A stretch of DNA of 64,000 bases, from positions 1 through 64,000 of the forward strand of contig CAVOJV010000014.1 in the NCBI GenBank assembly GCA_963696325.1, given 5' to 3'. The translations under genes and the position numbers were made by a program. This stretch comes from CAVOJV01 sp963696325. Lineage in GTDB: Bacteria > Pseudomonadota > Gammaproteobacteria > Competibacterales > Competibacteraceae. This document shows, piece after piece, positions 27,619 to 37,043 of the stretch. The notes under the pieces are model-generated. The model had not been told where the DNA came from and made no database searches. It worked only from the letters and a program-made list of their open reading frames with translations. Positions within the stretch are counted from its first letter, which is position 1, and each line of letters begins with the position of its first letter.

Positions 27619-28113
27619 TCAGCTATTGTTAGCGAGATAGTCCTTGATGAATTGATATTCAGCGTCCATCGACTTCTTGGTATCATTAGCCACGAACGCG
27701 GCCAGCTTACCTCCTATCAGCGGTATTCCGCAGGTGACATTGATCCGAACATCGTTTACACAGCCGTCCCCCTCAAGACGCAGGGTCATGGTTCCAGACA
27801 CGCTGACAGGTACGCTCATGATGTCTATGTCCAGTTGACACGTGCGGACATCGCCGATCTCACCCTGCCATTCCTCGGTCTGCTTGACTTTGTTCCAAGC
27901 ACCCAAGAATTTTTTCAGGATACCTGGTACATCGGCCTGTACCTCCCGTTTAACCTCGATGGTGTAAGTACCTTCACTTTCCGAACACTCCAATAGTTCG
28001 ATGTTGCGGGCTCCCACAGCCTCGTATTTTGCCTTGATGAACTCCGGGTCGTGAAAGACCCTGAAAACAGTATCGATATCTTGCGTGTAATAGTGCAGGT
28101 CTTTGGTTTCCAA
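27619..28113 (-). CDS. DUF2505 domain-containing protein
   Basis: About 164 residues from a TTG at 28113 preceded by GAGGGGAAGC. The frame is open for 70 more residues upstream, but these look non-coding. The protein matches the DUF2505 pattern, a START/polyketide-cyclase-like lipid-binding fold: ETKDLHYYTQDIDTVFRVFHDPEF, a central YTIEVKREVQADVP strand, and a C-terminal helix LAAFVANDTKKSMDAEYQF. Function unknown; a hydrophobic ligand is likely from the fold. It converges on the two small ORFs. Confidence 0.7.
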   Translation of the reverse strand: METKDLHYYTQDIDTVFRVFHDPEFIKAKYEAVGARNIELLECSESEGTYTIEVKREVQADVPGILKKFLGAWNKVKQTEEWQGEIGDVRTCQLDIDIMSVPVSVSGTMTLRLEGDGCVNDVRINVTCGIPLIGGKLAAFVANDTKKSMDAEYQFIKDYLANNS

Positions 28114-28511
28114 AATGCTTCCCCTCTGGTGTTGATAACTGGTGTCCGTCTTTTGCAGGCTCGGATTCGGGTGGCTAGAACCACTTAAGAAAATTATGCA
28201 GATCGATGCGTAACAGTCAATCCAGTGGGCAGCGAGTGTGCGGCGAGCAGGCAGAGATAAAGTGACCCTGGCCAAGCCATTGAACAGCGATTGGTTTTGC
28301 AGCGACAGTAGCGGCAGGACTGAAAGCAACTAGGCAGTTGAGCGCTAGGCCGTAAGAGTGATGCGAGTTATGTCAAGCGCTGGATGAAGGCTACAAAGCC
28401 AACCTGTCAACAGGGTAAGCAGTACCGCTCCAGGAACCTGCGCTGACCAAAAGCGGCACTGTGTGCAATTAAGCGGTCACCCGGTGATACTTCAGCAGCG
28501 TTTAGTGCCGG
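28114..28511. other. Intergenic region between hydrogenase operon end and DUF2505 gene
   Basis: About 400 bp. I see no gene, no repeat and no clear terminator. It should contain the promoter of the DUF2505 gene. Confidence 0.4.
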
Positions 28512-29001
28512 CTAAACCGCTAGCGGTTTGGCCGGTAACGTCGTGGTGAGTTCGGTGAAAATTCTGTGCGCTACTTCTGCTACCGCGTTGGCGACCTCTG
28601 GAGAAAGTTCCTCCCCGTGGGCAAAACTTGCCCCTTCGATACCGTAGACGATAACCCGCTCGGGAAGCCGGTTCAGCGCGCGCGCCATTTCCACCGCCTC
28701 GGCGACCCCGAAAAGATGGCTGGAATAATGAAATATCCCTCGTGGCAGCTCTAGTTTCCTCGGCATCAAAGCGGTATACGGTTCCGGGCAGGGCACCGGC
28801 GCAAGCGGCGTCCACGAGCACCACCGTCGCGGCCCCTCGCCAGGCTTCCATGAGGTCGGCACCATCACCGTCATGTTGCAAGACCACGATGGTGTCTGGA
28901 AGCCTTTGCTTGAGCCAACCGGCCACCGCCAGCCCGGCCCCATCGTCGCGGCGCAGCGGATTGCCAACGCCGATCACCAGGGTGGAGTGTTCCTTAGCCA
29001 C
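28512..29001 (-). CDS. [NiFe] hydrogenase maturation protease, one frameshift
   Basis: The start is GTG at 29001, overlapping the stop of the large-subunit gene. The first part, STLVIGVGNPLRRDDGAGLAVA, is the nickel-sensing N-terminus of HycI/HyaD-type endopeptidases, followed by LVDAACAGALPG. After EETRAAT the frame breaks near 28745 and continues as RGIFHYSSHLFGVAEAVEMA and RVIVYGIEGASFAHG in another frame, ending at 28512. Both halves together give a full protease of about 160 residues. It clips the C-terminal peptide of the large subunit after nickel insertion. The break is probably a base error. Confidence 0.8.
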
Positions 29002-30291
29002 GGTCTATGCTGAACCTCAGGAAATGCGTGGCGCAGGAGATGCAGGGGTCGTAATTGCGAATGGTCTGCTCGCACCGCCACTTCAGCTTGTCCTCTGGCA
29101 TATTGAGGTTTTTGGCGAACACGCCCCATAGGTCGCGTTCGATCTGTTTTTGGTTTTGCGAGGTGGGCGGAATGATGCGGGCGTCCAGGATGCGCCCCTC
29201 GGTGTCCAGCCGATAGCGATGGTAGCAAATACCCCGTGAAGCCTCGGTACAGCCATGACCTTCGCCAGCTCGCGGCGTGATCTCGATGCAGGAAGCATCC
29301 GGTTCCTCGTAGGCTTCAGCCAAGCGCAGGGCTTCCTCGCAGGCGTAAAGAACCTCCACCGCGCGCACCACGATGCTCTGAAATGGGTTGTTGCAGACTG
29401 GGCCCAGTCCGGCTTCTTTGGCGGCCTGGCGGATAAGTCGGACAACTGCTCGAAGTTGTTGTTATAGCGGGCAATCGGCCCCACCAGGTAGGTCTCACTA
29501 CCATTCAGACGACCATGCAGTGCGTTGGAGTGGGCCACATGTTCTTCATCCACATGGTCTAGGAAATCGCGAATCTCAAAATTTAGCCCGTGATTGGAGA
29601 CAATCCGCCCTTCGTGGATGGCGTATTCATCGGGGTGTTTAAGGGATACACAATGGTAGTCATACTCGTAGTCGGGAAATTCAAAGCCGGCAAAGAGCTT
29701 GACAGTGTCTCGCGAAGCTTGGATGGCCCATTTAAGCGGCTCGATGAGGGCCCGTATCTCCTTTTTGCGGGGAGAACGGTAGAAACCGCCCACCTTGAGA
29801 TTCACTGGGTGCACGGCACGGCCGCCGATCACTTCCAGGATCTGGTTGCCCAATTTCTTGAGTTCCAGAGCCTTTTCCACCACGCCCGGATAGTCACGGG
29901 ACAGGCGGATGGCATCCTCGTAGCCTAGAAAATCCGGCGCATGCAGCAGATAGGTATGCAGTACATGGCTCTCGATCCACTCACCGCAATAGATCATGCG
30001 GCGTAAATTTCTGAGCGGCCCAGTGACGGTCACGCCGAGGGCATCTTCCATGGCGTGGCAGGCACCCATCATGTAGGCGATGGGGCAAATTCCACAGATA
30101 CGCGCGGTAATGTCGGGAGCGTCGCTGTACATCCGCCCTTGCAGTAGGGCCTCAAAGAAACGCGGCGGCTCAAAGATACGGAATTTAACGTCTTGGATCA
30201 CATCATCCTTAACCCTAACGTAAAGGGAGCCTTCGCCCTCGACCCGGGCAAGGGCATCGACCTTGATGGTACGGGTCTTAGACTTATTCAT
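28994..30291 (-). CDS. hydA: Group 3b-type [NiFe] hydrogenase large (alpha) subunit, one frameshift
   Basis: Starts at the ATG at 30291 (MNKSKTRTIKVDALARVEGEG). The L1 motif is ARICGICPIAY and the L2 motif is DPCISCATHFLRF at the C-terminus, so all four nickel-ligating cysteines are present. The frame breaks near 29435: before it NNFEQLSDL, after it RQAAKEAGLGPVCNNPF and onward in another frame. Length with the break repaired is about 432 residues, normal for the family. It holds the NiFe(CN)2CO site that oxidises or makes H2. The peptide after the last histidine is the expected protease substrate. It overlaps the small-subunit gene by eight bases. Confidence 0.88.
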
Positions 30292-31060
30292 GGCGCTGGC
30301 TCTCTTTGCGGAATTCTGCGGCGTTGGCATTGAATAGTTGGTAGAAATGCTTGATTTCTCGCTTCTCCATGCCGAGACCTGAAAACCACTTGCTCAGGCT
30401 CATGGTATTAGGTGTTTCCTTAGGGCCAAAGCAGCCGTAGCAACCGCGGTTACAGGATGGGCAGAGGTTGCCGCAACCAGCCTGAGTAACCGGTCCCATG
30501 CAGGGTATTCCTTGGGAGACCATCACGCAGACTGTGCCAGCCCGTTTGCATTCAATACACTGGCTATAACGCGGTATATTCGGTTTGCGATTATTCAAAA
30601 AAGCGTTGAGCACCTCAAGCAATTGCTCTTTATTAATAGGGCAACCGCGCAACTCGAAATCCACCCCGACGTGGTTTTCGATAGGAGTAGAAGTAGCTAA
30701 GGTATCAATATATCTTGGGTTGGCGTAAACGGTGCTGATTAGCTGATCCACATGTTTGAAATTGCGCAGAGCTTGAATGCCCCCCGCCGTCGCGCAAGCA
30801 CCGATGGTAATTAAAATCTTGGATTGGTGGCGCACATGGTGGATGCGCTCGACATCCTCCGGAGTGGTGATGGAGCCTTCCACCAGCGAGATATCATAGG
30901 GACCCTTGATTTGTGCCCGGGTTGCCTCTAGGAAGTAAGCAATTTCGACCGTATCGGCGACGGCTAGGAGTTCATCTTCACAACTGAGTAAACTGAGTTG
31001 ACAGCCATCGCAGGATGAGAATTTCCACACGGCCAGCTTGGGTTTCTTTATGGCCTTCAT
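30284..31060 (-). CDS. hydD: Group 3b-type [NiFe] hydrogenase small (delta) subunit
   Basis: 258 residues, no Tat signal, so cytoplasmic. Cluster ligands: SSCDGCQLSLL for the proximal cluster, TIGACATAGG, ELRGCPI, and the C-terminal region CIECKRAGTVC with GCGNLCPSCNRGCYGCFGP for further Fe-S centres. It relays electrons from the NiFe site toward the flavin subunit. The start lies one base after the gamma-subunit stop. The set beta-gamma-delta-alpha is that of archaeal sulfhydrogenase and bacterial group 3b NADP-linked hydrogenases. Confidence 0.92.
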   Translation of the reverse strand: MKAIKKPKLAVWKFSSCDGCQLSLLSCEDELLAVADTVEIAYFLEATRAQIKGPYDISLVEGSITTPEDVERIHHVRHQSKILITIGACATAGGIQALRNFKHVDQLISTVYANPRYIDTLATSTPIENHVGVDFELRGCPINKEQLLEVLNAFLNNRKPNIPRYSQCIECKRAGTVCVMVSQGIPCMGPVTQAGCGNLCPSCNRGCYGCFGPKETPNTMSLSKWFSGLGMEKREIKHFYQLFNANAAEFRKESQRHE

Positions 31061-31061
31061 A

Positions 31062-31946
31062 TCACAGTTCTCTTATTTCGAAAATGTCTTTTATCCGATC
31101 AAAGCGAAATACCGGCCCGTCCTTACAGACGAAATAGCGGCTGTACTGGCAATGGCCACAGAAGCCCAGGCCGCACCTCATATTGCGCTCCATCGAAATA
31201 TAGATACGCTCATTGGTGACCTCCTGCTCGTTCAATGCCTGCACGGCGTAGCGCATCATCACTTCCGGCCCGCAGACCATGGCTATCGTATGGAAGGGGT
31301 CGAAGCCGCCGCGTGGAATCAAGCGGGTAACCACTCCCACTCTGCCAGCCCATTTGCCGGTGGCGCGGTCCACGGTTACCTCCACGTTGAGGTCGAACTG
31401 GCTTCGCCATTTCTCCAGCTCACGGCGATACAAGATATCCTCGGGCGTGCGGGCACCATAGTAGATACAGATGTTGCCGTATTTCTCACGGTGCGCAACC
31501 AGGTAGTAGATGACCGGGCGCAGAGGCGAAAAGCCAATACCGCCGCCTATAAGCACGATGTCGCTGCCTTGCGCCTGTTGGACTGGCCAGGTGCTGCCAA
31601 AGGGGCCTCGCAAGCCCACTATGTCTCCTCGTTTCATGCTCATCATGACTTCGGTGACGGAGCCCACCGCGCGGATAGTGTGTGTCACACAGGAGCCATT
31701 AGCAGAGTCACCGCTAATGCTGATAGGGACTTCGCCCACGCCGAAGACATAGAGCATGTTAAACTGCCCAGGTGCAAACCGAACGAGCCTACCCCCGCTG
31801 GCGGGAATCAAATCAACTGTGAAGGTATCACTGATCTCGTGCTGTATCCGGGAGATGCGAAAGGGGGTAGGGAGCATCGGCTCTTTGCCAGGCAAATGAG
31901 CCACAGTTGTTGACGGTTCTGGAAATATTAGCTCGGCGGTTGACAT
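31062..31946 (-). CDS. hydG: Hydrogenase flavin/NAD(P)H-binding (gamma) subunit
   Basis: 294 residues from the ATG at 31946. It is a ferredoxin-reductase-type module: FAPGQFNMLYVFGVGEVPISIS for FAD, IVLIGGGIGFSPLRPVIYYL for NAD(P)H, and a C-terminal [2Fe-2S] motif RCGLGFCGHCQYSRYFVCKDG, as in dihydroorotate dehydrogenase electron-transfer subunits and HydG. It links the hydrogenase to the pyridine nucleotide pool, most likely NADP(H) as known for group 3b. Confidence 0.9.
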   Translation of the reverse strand: MSTAELIFPEPSTTVAHLPGKEPMLPTPFRISRIQHEISDTFTVDLIPASGGRLVRFAPGQFNMLYVFGVGEVPISISGDSANGSCVTHTIRAVGSVTEVMMSMKRGDIVGLRGPFGSTWPVQQAQGSDIVLIGGGIGFSPLRPVIYYLVAHREKYGNICIYYGARTPEDILYRRELEKWRSQFDLNVEVTVDRATGKWAGRVGVVTRLIPRGGFDPFHTIAMVCGPEVMMRYAVQALNEQEVTNERIYISMERNMRCGLGFCGHCQYSRYFVCKDGPVFRFDRIKDIFEIREL

Positions 31947-31953
31947 GGGTTGT

Positions 31954-32433
31954 TTACTTCCTGTCGCGAGATTTACCGTACATATCGAGGAGCTGCAGCC
32001 GCCCGGCCTCAACTCGGCGTGCGATGATTGGAACGAACCGCTTGAACAGTTCAAACCCAAGGGTATGATCAAGCTCGTACTTTTCCCGCAGGCATTTGGC
32101 GTCCAGGCTGATGGCCCGCACCAAATACAGGGCGCGCGCATCGGCCCGCCATCGGTAAGGTGGAATCATCCAGGACCAACCCAGGACATCACCTTCTTGC
32201 AGGGTCTCGACGATGATCGGTTCACGGCCTGGAATGTGGATCTCCAGCGCCACATTGCCATGGCGGAGCAGGTAGAATTTGTCCGCTGCACCCCCCTCGC
32301 GGAAAATATACTCGCCCGCGTTAAAACGCTCGTTTGCCGCACACCCGACGACGGTACTGCAGGCTTTTGGATCTATCCCCTTGAAAAAAGGATGCTCTCT
32401 GAGAAAACGTTCGAGATTCTCGATCTCACTCAT
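31954..32433 (-). CDS. Cyclic-nucleotide-binding-domain protein within the hydrogenase operon
   Basis: 159 residues made almost only of a Crp-type cNMP-binding barrel: RFLREHPFFKGIDPKACSTV, FREGGAADKFYLLRHGNVAL, IVETLQEGDVLGWSW and a final helix. There is no helix-turn-helix domain, so it is not a DNA-binding Crp protein. The phosphate-cassette Arg-Ala of true cAMP binders is weak here (RADARAL). It starts immediately after the beta-subunit stop. A role as a sensory or assembly subunit of the hydrogenase is inferred from position only. Confidence 0.82.
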   Translation of the reverse strand: MSEIENLERFLREHPFFKGIDPKACSTVVGCAANERFNAGEYIFREGGAADKFYLLRHGNVALEIHIPGREPIIVETLQEGDVLGWSWMIPPYRWRADARALYLVRAISLDAKCLREKYELDHTLGFELFKRFVPIIARRVEAGRLQLLDMYGKSRDRK

Positions 32434-33573
32434 TTATTTTTCCCCTCCGCTGTCCCGGATCGCCCGGGCCTCTTCAGTAATGTCGATGCCCACCGGGCAC
32501 CAGGTGATGCAACGGCCGCAGCCCACGCAGCCCGAGGAACCGAACTGGTCATACCAGGTGGAGAGCTTGTGGTTGATCCAATGACGGTAACGGGAGCGGC
32601 CCTCGCGGCGGATGCTGCCCCCATGAATATAGCTGAAATCAATGCTGAAACAGGAGTCCCATTTACGCCAGCGCTCCGCCGTTTGGCCGGTAAGGTCGGT
32701 AACGTCTTCCACCGCCGTGCAAAAGCAGGGTGGGGCAGACCATGGTACAGTTAGTGCAGTTAAGGCAGCGCTTCGCGACCTCATCCCAACGGGGATGCTC
32801 CAGATTATCTTTGAGCAAGGGGCCGACTCCCGCCACCATTTCCCGCCCCATGGCTTTGGCAGCATCGGCGAGAATGGCTTCAGCGGTATCGACATCGTTC
32901 GTGGTGGCTGGTCTGTGCGGCAGCTTGGCGAGCACGGCGGCGCCTTTCTCCGAACCTGCTTCTACTAGAAAGTCATGGCGTTCCCCGTCGATAAGTTCGG
33001 TGAGGGCGAGATCGAATCCTTGTGTGGCTTTGGTTCCGTGCCCATCGAAGTGCAAAAGCAGGTGCCGCTGGGTCGGGCGCAGTTGACTGCCACGATGAAG
33101 GTCGCGGCACGGCGCGCCAGATAGCCAGGATCGGCGAAATCGCCATTGTTGAAAACCTTATCCTGGATCTGTATCGCATGAATTTCGCAACTGCGCACCC
33201 CGATAAACGCATAGCGCGGAGCATCAGCTGCCTGTTCCTCCAGCAGGAAACTCCTGCCGCGCCGCTGCGCACGCCATAAACGCTGGGCCGGCGGAAAGAG
33301 GTAGCGTTTCCAGCTATGGGGACCGACCACGTAGTCAAACAGCGCGTCGCGGTTGCTCTTGAGCAGTCGATACGTGCCTCCGTCTTGCTGGTCGGACCAG
33401 CCGACAGGCAGCTCGTCAGCCGCTTCCATGGGTTCGTAGACAATGGCGCCATCAGAGTGCTGCGGGCCAATAACTTGATAGCCTTGGCCGGTCAGCGTGG
33501 CGATCAGATCCTTCAGGGTGGCGGGACCGAAGACGGCCATGGCAGCCTGGGAGGAAGGCTTTTCTATTGTCAT
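32434..33573 (-). CDS. hydB: Hydrogenase iron-sulfur (beta) subunit, two frameshifts
   Basis: Starts at the ATG at 33573 (MTIEKPSSQAAMAVFGPATL). The N-terminal part contains PRYAFIGVRSCEIHAIQIQDKVF. Near 33035 the frame breaks and continues as ATQGFDLALTELIDGE; near 32732 an extra base restores the first frame. The C-terminal half has two 4Fe-4S motifs, CLNCTNCTMVCPTC and CVGCGRCITWCPVGID. Repaired length is about 379 residues, as for the sulfhydrogenase beta subunit. It is the first gene of the operon and passes electrons between the hydrogenase and flavin modules. A perfect FNR box lies 72 bp upstream. Confidence 0.85.
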
Positions 33574-33644
33574 GATTGCCTGCCTTGGATGGTGGTTACT
33601 AAAGAAACACACAAGCAGGCTAAAGATAATGAAGGCAATATTTA

Positions 33645-33658
33645 TTGATCTAAATCAA
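33645..33658. promoter_or_regulatory. FNR/ANR box upstream of the hydrogenase operon
   Basis: TTGATCTAAATCAA is an exact match to the FNR consensus TTGAT-N4-ATCAA, 72 bp upstream of the hydB start codon. It points to induction under oxygen limitation. Confidence 0.75.
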
Positions 33659-33754
33659 AAATATTAGGAGAATATTACAATAAATATACCCCGATAAGTT
33701 GTGGTAGTTGTGGTTTATTTGGCAAATTATTATTGACTGTACATTATTGCACTA

Positions 33755-34564
33755 TTAATGCCCTTTAAACTGGTTCATGCTTTTATAAACGCCTAGCCAT
33801 TTGCCGGCGATAAGATCGAATGCTCTGGCGGGTAATAGTCCCTTCAGGAAGGGAACGAAGTTCACAATGAAAGGGGCGCGTACGAAGGGTTTGCCTTTTT
33901 TCATACCTTCCCATACGGCGTTGACGATGGTTTCAGGTTGTAGTATTGGCGTTAGAAAAGGAGCTTTTACGCCATCGAACATGCCGGTATTGATATAACT
34001 TGGAATGACGGTGGTAACGCGTATATTTTTATAGCCCATTTGTTCCATTTCGAGCCGCACTGAATCGGACCAGCCAATAACGGCCCACTTGCTGGCGGCG
34101 TAAACTGACATTCTAGGGTTGGCAATCAAACCCGCCGCCGAGGCTATATTGATTAAATGACCCTCCTTTTTTTCAATCATTCCAGGCAAAAAAACACGTG
34201 CTACGTGCATAGGTCCAAGGGTGTTAATTTTGATTGTTTTTTCTATCTGTTCGACAGTATGGTCCGTGAACATCGCACCCACGACGATGCCCGCATTATT
34301 AAATAAGACATCTACAGTGCCGACTTCATTTAAAACCTGTTGGGCGCCTTGCTCAATCGATTTATAATCCGAGACATCGACAACATAGGAAAAAACCTGA
34401 CCGCCCCTGGATCTCAACTCATCCGCGGTAGCGTTTAATGCGGTTTGATTGATATCCCAGAGAACTACCTTGGCGCCTTCTTGTGCGCTTTTTTCAGCGA
34501 ATAATTTGCCTATACCCATGGCGCCACCGGTAATTAATACCGTTTTATTTGCAACTGTTTGCAT
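33755..34564 (-). CDS. Short-chain dehydrogenase/reductase
   Basis: About 269 residues from the ATG at 34564; an in-frame TTG ten codons upstream has no ribosome site. The NAD(P) loop is TGGAMGIGKLFAE, then NNAGIVVGAMF, catalytic Ser in NIASAAGLI and YAASKWAVIG with Tyr and Lys. The C-terminal extension (LLPARAFDLIAGKWLG) is typical of SDRs near lipid or fatty-alcohol metabolism. The substrate is unknown. Base composition is more AT-rich than its neighbours, which could mark later acquisition. Confidence 0.8.
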   Translation of the reverse strand: MQTVANKTVLITGGAMGIGKLFAEKSAQEGAKVVLWDINQTALNATADELRSRGGQVFSYVVDVSDYKSIEQGAQQVLNEVGTVDVLFNNAGIVVGAMFTDHTVEQIEKTIKINTLGPMHVARVFLPGMIEKKEGHLINIASAAGLIANPRMSVYAASKWAVIGWSDSVRLEMEQMGYKNIRVTTVIPSYINTGMFDGVKAPFLTPILQPETIVNAVWEGMKKGKPFVRAPFIVNFVPFLKGLLPARAFDLIAGKWLGVYKSMNQFKGH

Positions 34565-34945
34565 GTTTTTACCTAATTCAACTTTGACTGACAATTTAAG
34601 TGTCGTAGAAAGAACCCTGAATATGATAACTTATAAGAACATCTTTGGCTTGTATAAAAAAGCTATTTTATATAGCAAGTAGATATGGTTATTTCATAAG
34701 TAGGGAATCGGGGTGGCTATAGATTCTGCTTTTGATCTGCCTTTGATGGGAAGCCTTAATTATAAGCTGATGGTATCGATACTCAGGAAAAATAGGATTA
34801 CCATTAGCTAGGTTGTCCTAGGCAGCGCAAGAGGCGCGAGTGCGCTAAACCCTGCGTTTCGTTAACCCGTCTATGAAGAGCGCGCGATTAGGATTACCTT
34901 AAGCAGCAAACCCGGTAGGGGTGTTGATCACGAGTGGAGTAGTCT
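34565..34945. other. Intergenic region between divergent SDR and acetoacetyl-CoA synthetase
   Basis: About 380 bp, AT-rich next to the SDR gene and GC-rich toward the synthetase. It must hold both divergent promoters. I see no operator that I recognise and no small gene. Confidence 0.4.
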
Positions 34946-36901
34946 ATGTCCGATATGCTCTGGAAACCGTCCGGCGAACGCGTCCAACAATCCAATCTAA
35001 GGTCATTTATGCAAGCCGTGGCTAACGCGTGGCAGCTAACACTGACCGATTACCCAGACCTGTATCGGTGGTCTGTCAATGAGCCCGAGCGTTTCTGGCG
35101 CACGCTATGGTCTTTTGCCGACGTTATGGCGGAACAGCAGGGTGAAATCATCCTCAAGGATGGCGATAAAATGCCGGGCGCCCGGTGGTTTCCAGAGGCG
35201 CGCCTGAATTTCGCCCAGAACCTGCTGCGCCGGCGTGACGATGCTCAGGCGATCGTCTTCTGGGGCGAGCAGCAAGTGCGTCGCTCCTTGACGCACGCCG
35301 AACTCTATGCCCATGTGTCGCGGCTCGCCCAGGCCCTGCGTGCCCTGGGCGTGGAGGCGGGGGATCGGGTCGCGGGCTTTATGCCCAATATGCCGGAGAC
35401 CGTCATCGCCATGCTGGCAACCGCCAGCCTTGGCGCGATCTGGTCATCCTGCTCGCCGGATTTCGGGGTGCGTGGGGTGCTGGACCGCTTCGGCCAGATC
35501 GGTCCTAAGGTGCTGTTCAGCGCCGATGGGTATTACTACAACGGTAAGGCGCACGATTGCCTGGAGAAGCTGCAAGATATCCTGGCCGAGTTGCCCACGC
35601 TGCGGCAACTGGTCATTGTGCCCTATACTCGACAACAACCAGCTCTGGAGGCATTGCCGGGCGCCCGCATGCTGGCGGACTTTATCGCGCCTTATTCACC
35701 CGGTGATATCGAGTTCGCGCAACTGCCCTTCGCGCATCCCTTGTATATCCTGTATTCATCGGGTACTACCGGAGTGCCCAAATGCATCATTCATGGGGCA
35801 GGAGGCACGCTCTTGCAGCATTTGAAGGAGCACCTCCTGCATACCGATGTCAAGCCTGGCGATCGGGTGTTTTACTTCACCACCTGTGGCTGGATGATGT
35901 GGAACTGGCTGGTGTCGGCCTTGGCGGCCGAAGCCACCCTGTTGCTCTATGACGGTTCGCCGTTCTGCCCGGATGGTAACGTGCTGTTCGATTACGCCGA
36001 CGCTGAGGCCATGACTGTTTTCGGCACCTCGGCCAAGTTCATCGACGCTATCAACAAAGCGGATCTGGAGCCCCGCAGGACCCATCGTCTCACTACTCTC
36101 AAAAGTATGCTTTCCACTGGCTCGCCCCTGGTGCCGGAAAGTTTCGATTTCGTCTACCAGAAGGTGAAACCGGATATCCAATTGTCGTCCATCTCCGGCG
36201 GCACCGATATAATCTCCTGCTTTGCCCTGGGTAATCCGGTGTTGCCGGTATGGCGCGGTGAACTGCAATGCCGGGGGCTGGGCATGCGGGTGGAAGTTTG
36301 GGACGACGACGGCAGGCCGGTCCGGGGCGAGAAGGGGGAGTTGGTGTGCACCGCACCGTTTCCCTCCATGCCGGTCGGATTCTGGAACGACCCGGACGGC
36401 GCCAATTACCGCGCCGCCTATTTTGAGCGCTTTCCCAATGTCTGGTGTCACGGCGATTACGTCGAGCTGACCGAACATGACGGCATTGTCATCTACGGCC
36501 GCTCCGATGCCGTGCTCAATCCCGGTGGCGTGCGCATCGGTACGGCAGAGATTTACCGGCAGGTGGAACAATTGCCGGAGGTGGTGGAAGCCCTGGTCAT
36601 CGGGCAGGATTGGGACAACGACGTGCGCGTCGTCCTGTTCGTGCGCCTGCGCGAAGGGTTGGAGCTGGATGAAGAGCTGGCTAAGCGTATCAAGACTCAA
36701 ATCCGCAAGAACACGACTCCCCGCCATGTGCCGGCCAAACTGATCCAAGTGGCCGACATCCCCCGTACCAAAAGCGGCAAGATTGTCGAGTTGGCGGTGC
36801 GCAACGTGGTCCATGGTCGCTCGGTAAAGAACCGGGAGGCGCTGGCGAATCCGGAGGCGCTCGATCTTTATAAGGACCTCTCGGATTTGCAACAGCCCTG
36901 A
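34946..36901 (+). CDS. Acetoacetyl-CoA synthetase
   Basis: 651 residues, the normal size. It has the acetoacetate-CoA ligase N-terminus (LWKPSGERVQQSNLRSFM, WSVNEPERFWRTLWSF) and ANL motifs YSSGTTGVPKCIIHG, SGGTDIISCF, CHGDYVELTEHDG, IYGRSDAVLNPGGVRIGTAEIY and RTKSGKIVELAVR. It activates acetoacetate, the end product of leucine breakdown, to acetoacetyl-CoA, which can be cleaved by the thiolase or reduced by PhaB encoded just downstream. No transcriptional coupling is certain; 142 bp separate it from phaB. Confidence 0.93.
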   Translation: MSDMLWKPSGERVQQSNLRSFMQAVANAWQLTLTDYPDLYRWSVNEPERFWRTLWSFADVMAEQQGEIILKDGDKMPGARWFPEARLNFAQNLLRRRDDAQAIVFWGEQQVRRSLTHAELYAHVSRLAQALRALGVEAGDRVAGFMPNMPETVIAMLATASLGAIWSSCSPDFGVRGVLDRFGQIGPKVLFSADGYYYNGKAHDCLEKLQDILAELPTLRQLVIVPYTRQQPALEALPGARMLADFIAPYSPGDIEFAQLPFAHPLYILYSSGTTGVPKCIIHGAGGTLLQHLKEHLLHTDVKPGDRVFYFTTCGWMMWNWLVSALAAEATLLLYDGSPFCPDGNVLFDYADAEAMTVFGTSAKFIDAINKADLEPRRTHRLTTLKSMLSTGSPLVPESFDFVYQKVKPDIQLSSISGGTDIISCFALGNPVLPVWRGELQCRGLGMRVEVWDDDGRPVRGEKGELVCTAPFPSMPVGFWNDPDGANYRAAYFERFPNVWCHGDYVELTEHDGIVIYGRSDAVLNPGGVRIGTAEIYRQVEQLPEVVEALVIGQDWDNDVRVVLFVRLREGLELDEELAKRIKTQIRKNTTPRHVPAKLIQVADIPRTKSGKIVELAVRNVVHGRSVKNREALANPEALDLYKDLSDLQQP

Positions 36902-36911
36902 AGTTCCCGCG

Positions 36912-36945
36912 TAATGGACAGTCCAGGTGCTTTCTATGTCCATTA
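36912..36945. repeat. Inverted repeat between acetoacetyl-CoA synthetase and phaB
   Basis: TAATGGACA, 16-base loop, TGTCCATTA: perfect 9-bp arms. No T-run follows. It could be a weak attenuator or a protein-binding site. Confidence 0.35.
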
Positions 36946-37043
36946 AGACCCCGATTGATTATAATTGGCGATCATTTTTGGACGGAGCGACCTTAAGGTT
37001 GCATACGGATGACATTAACCATAACGCAGAGGATTAATTCAAC

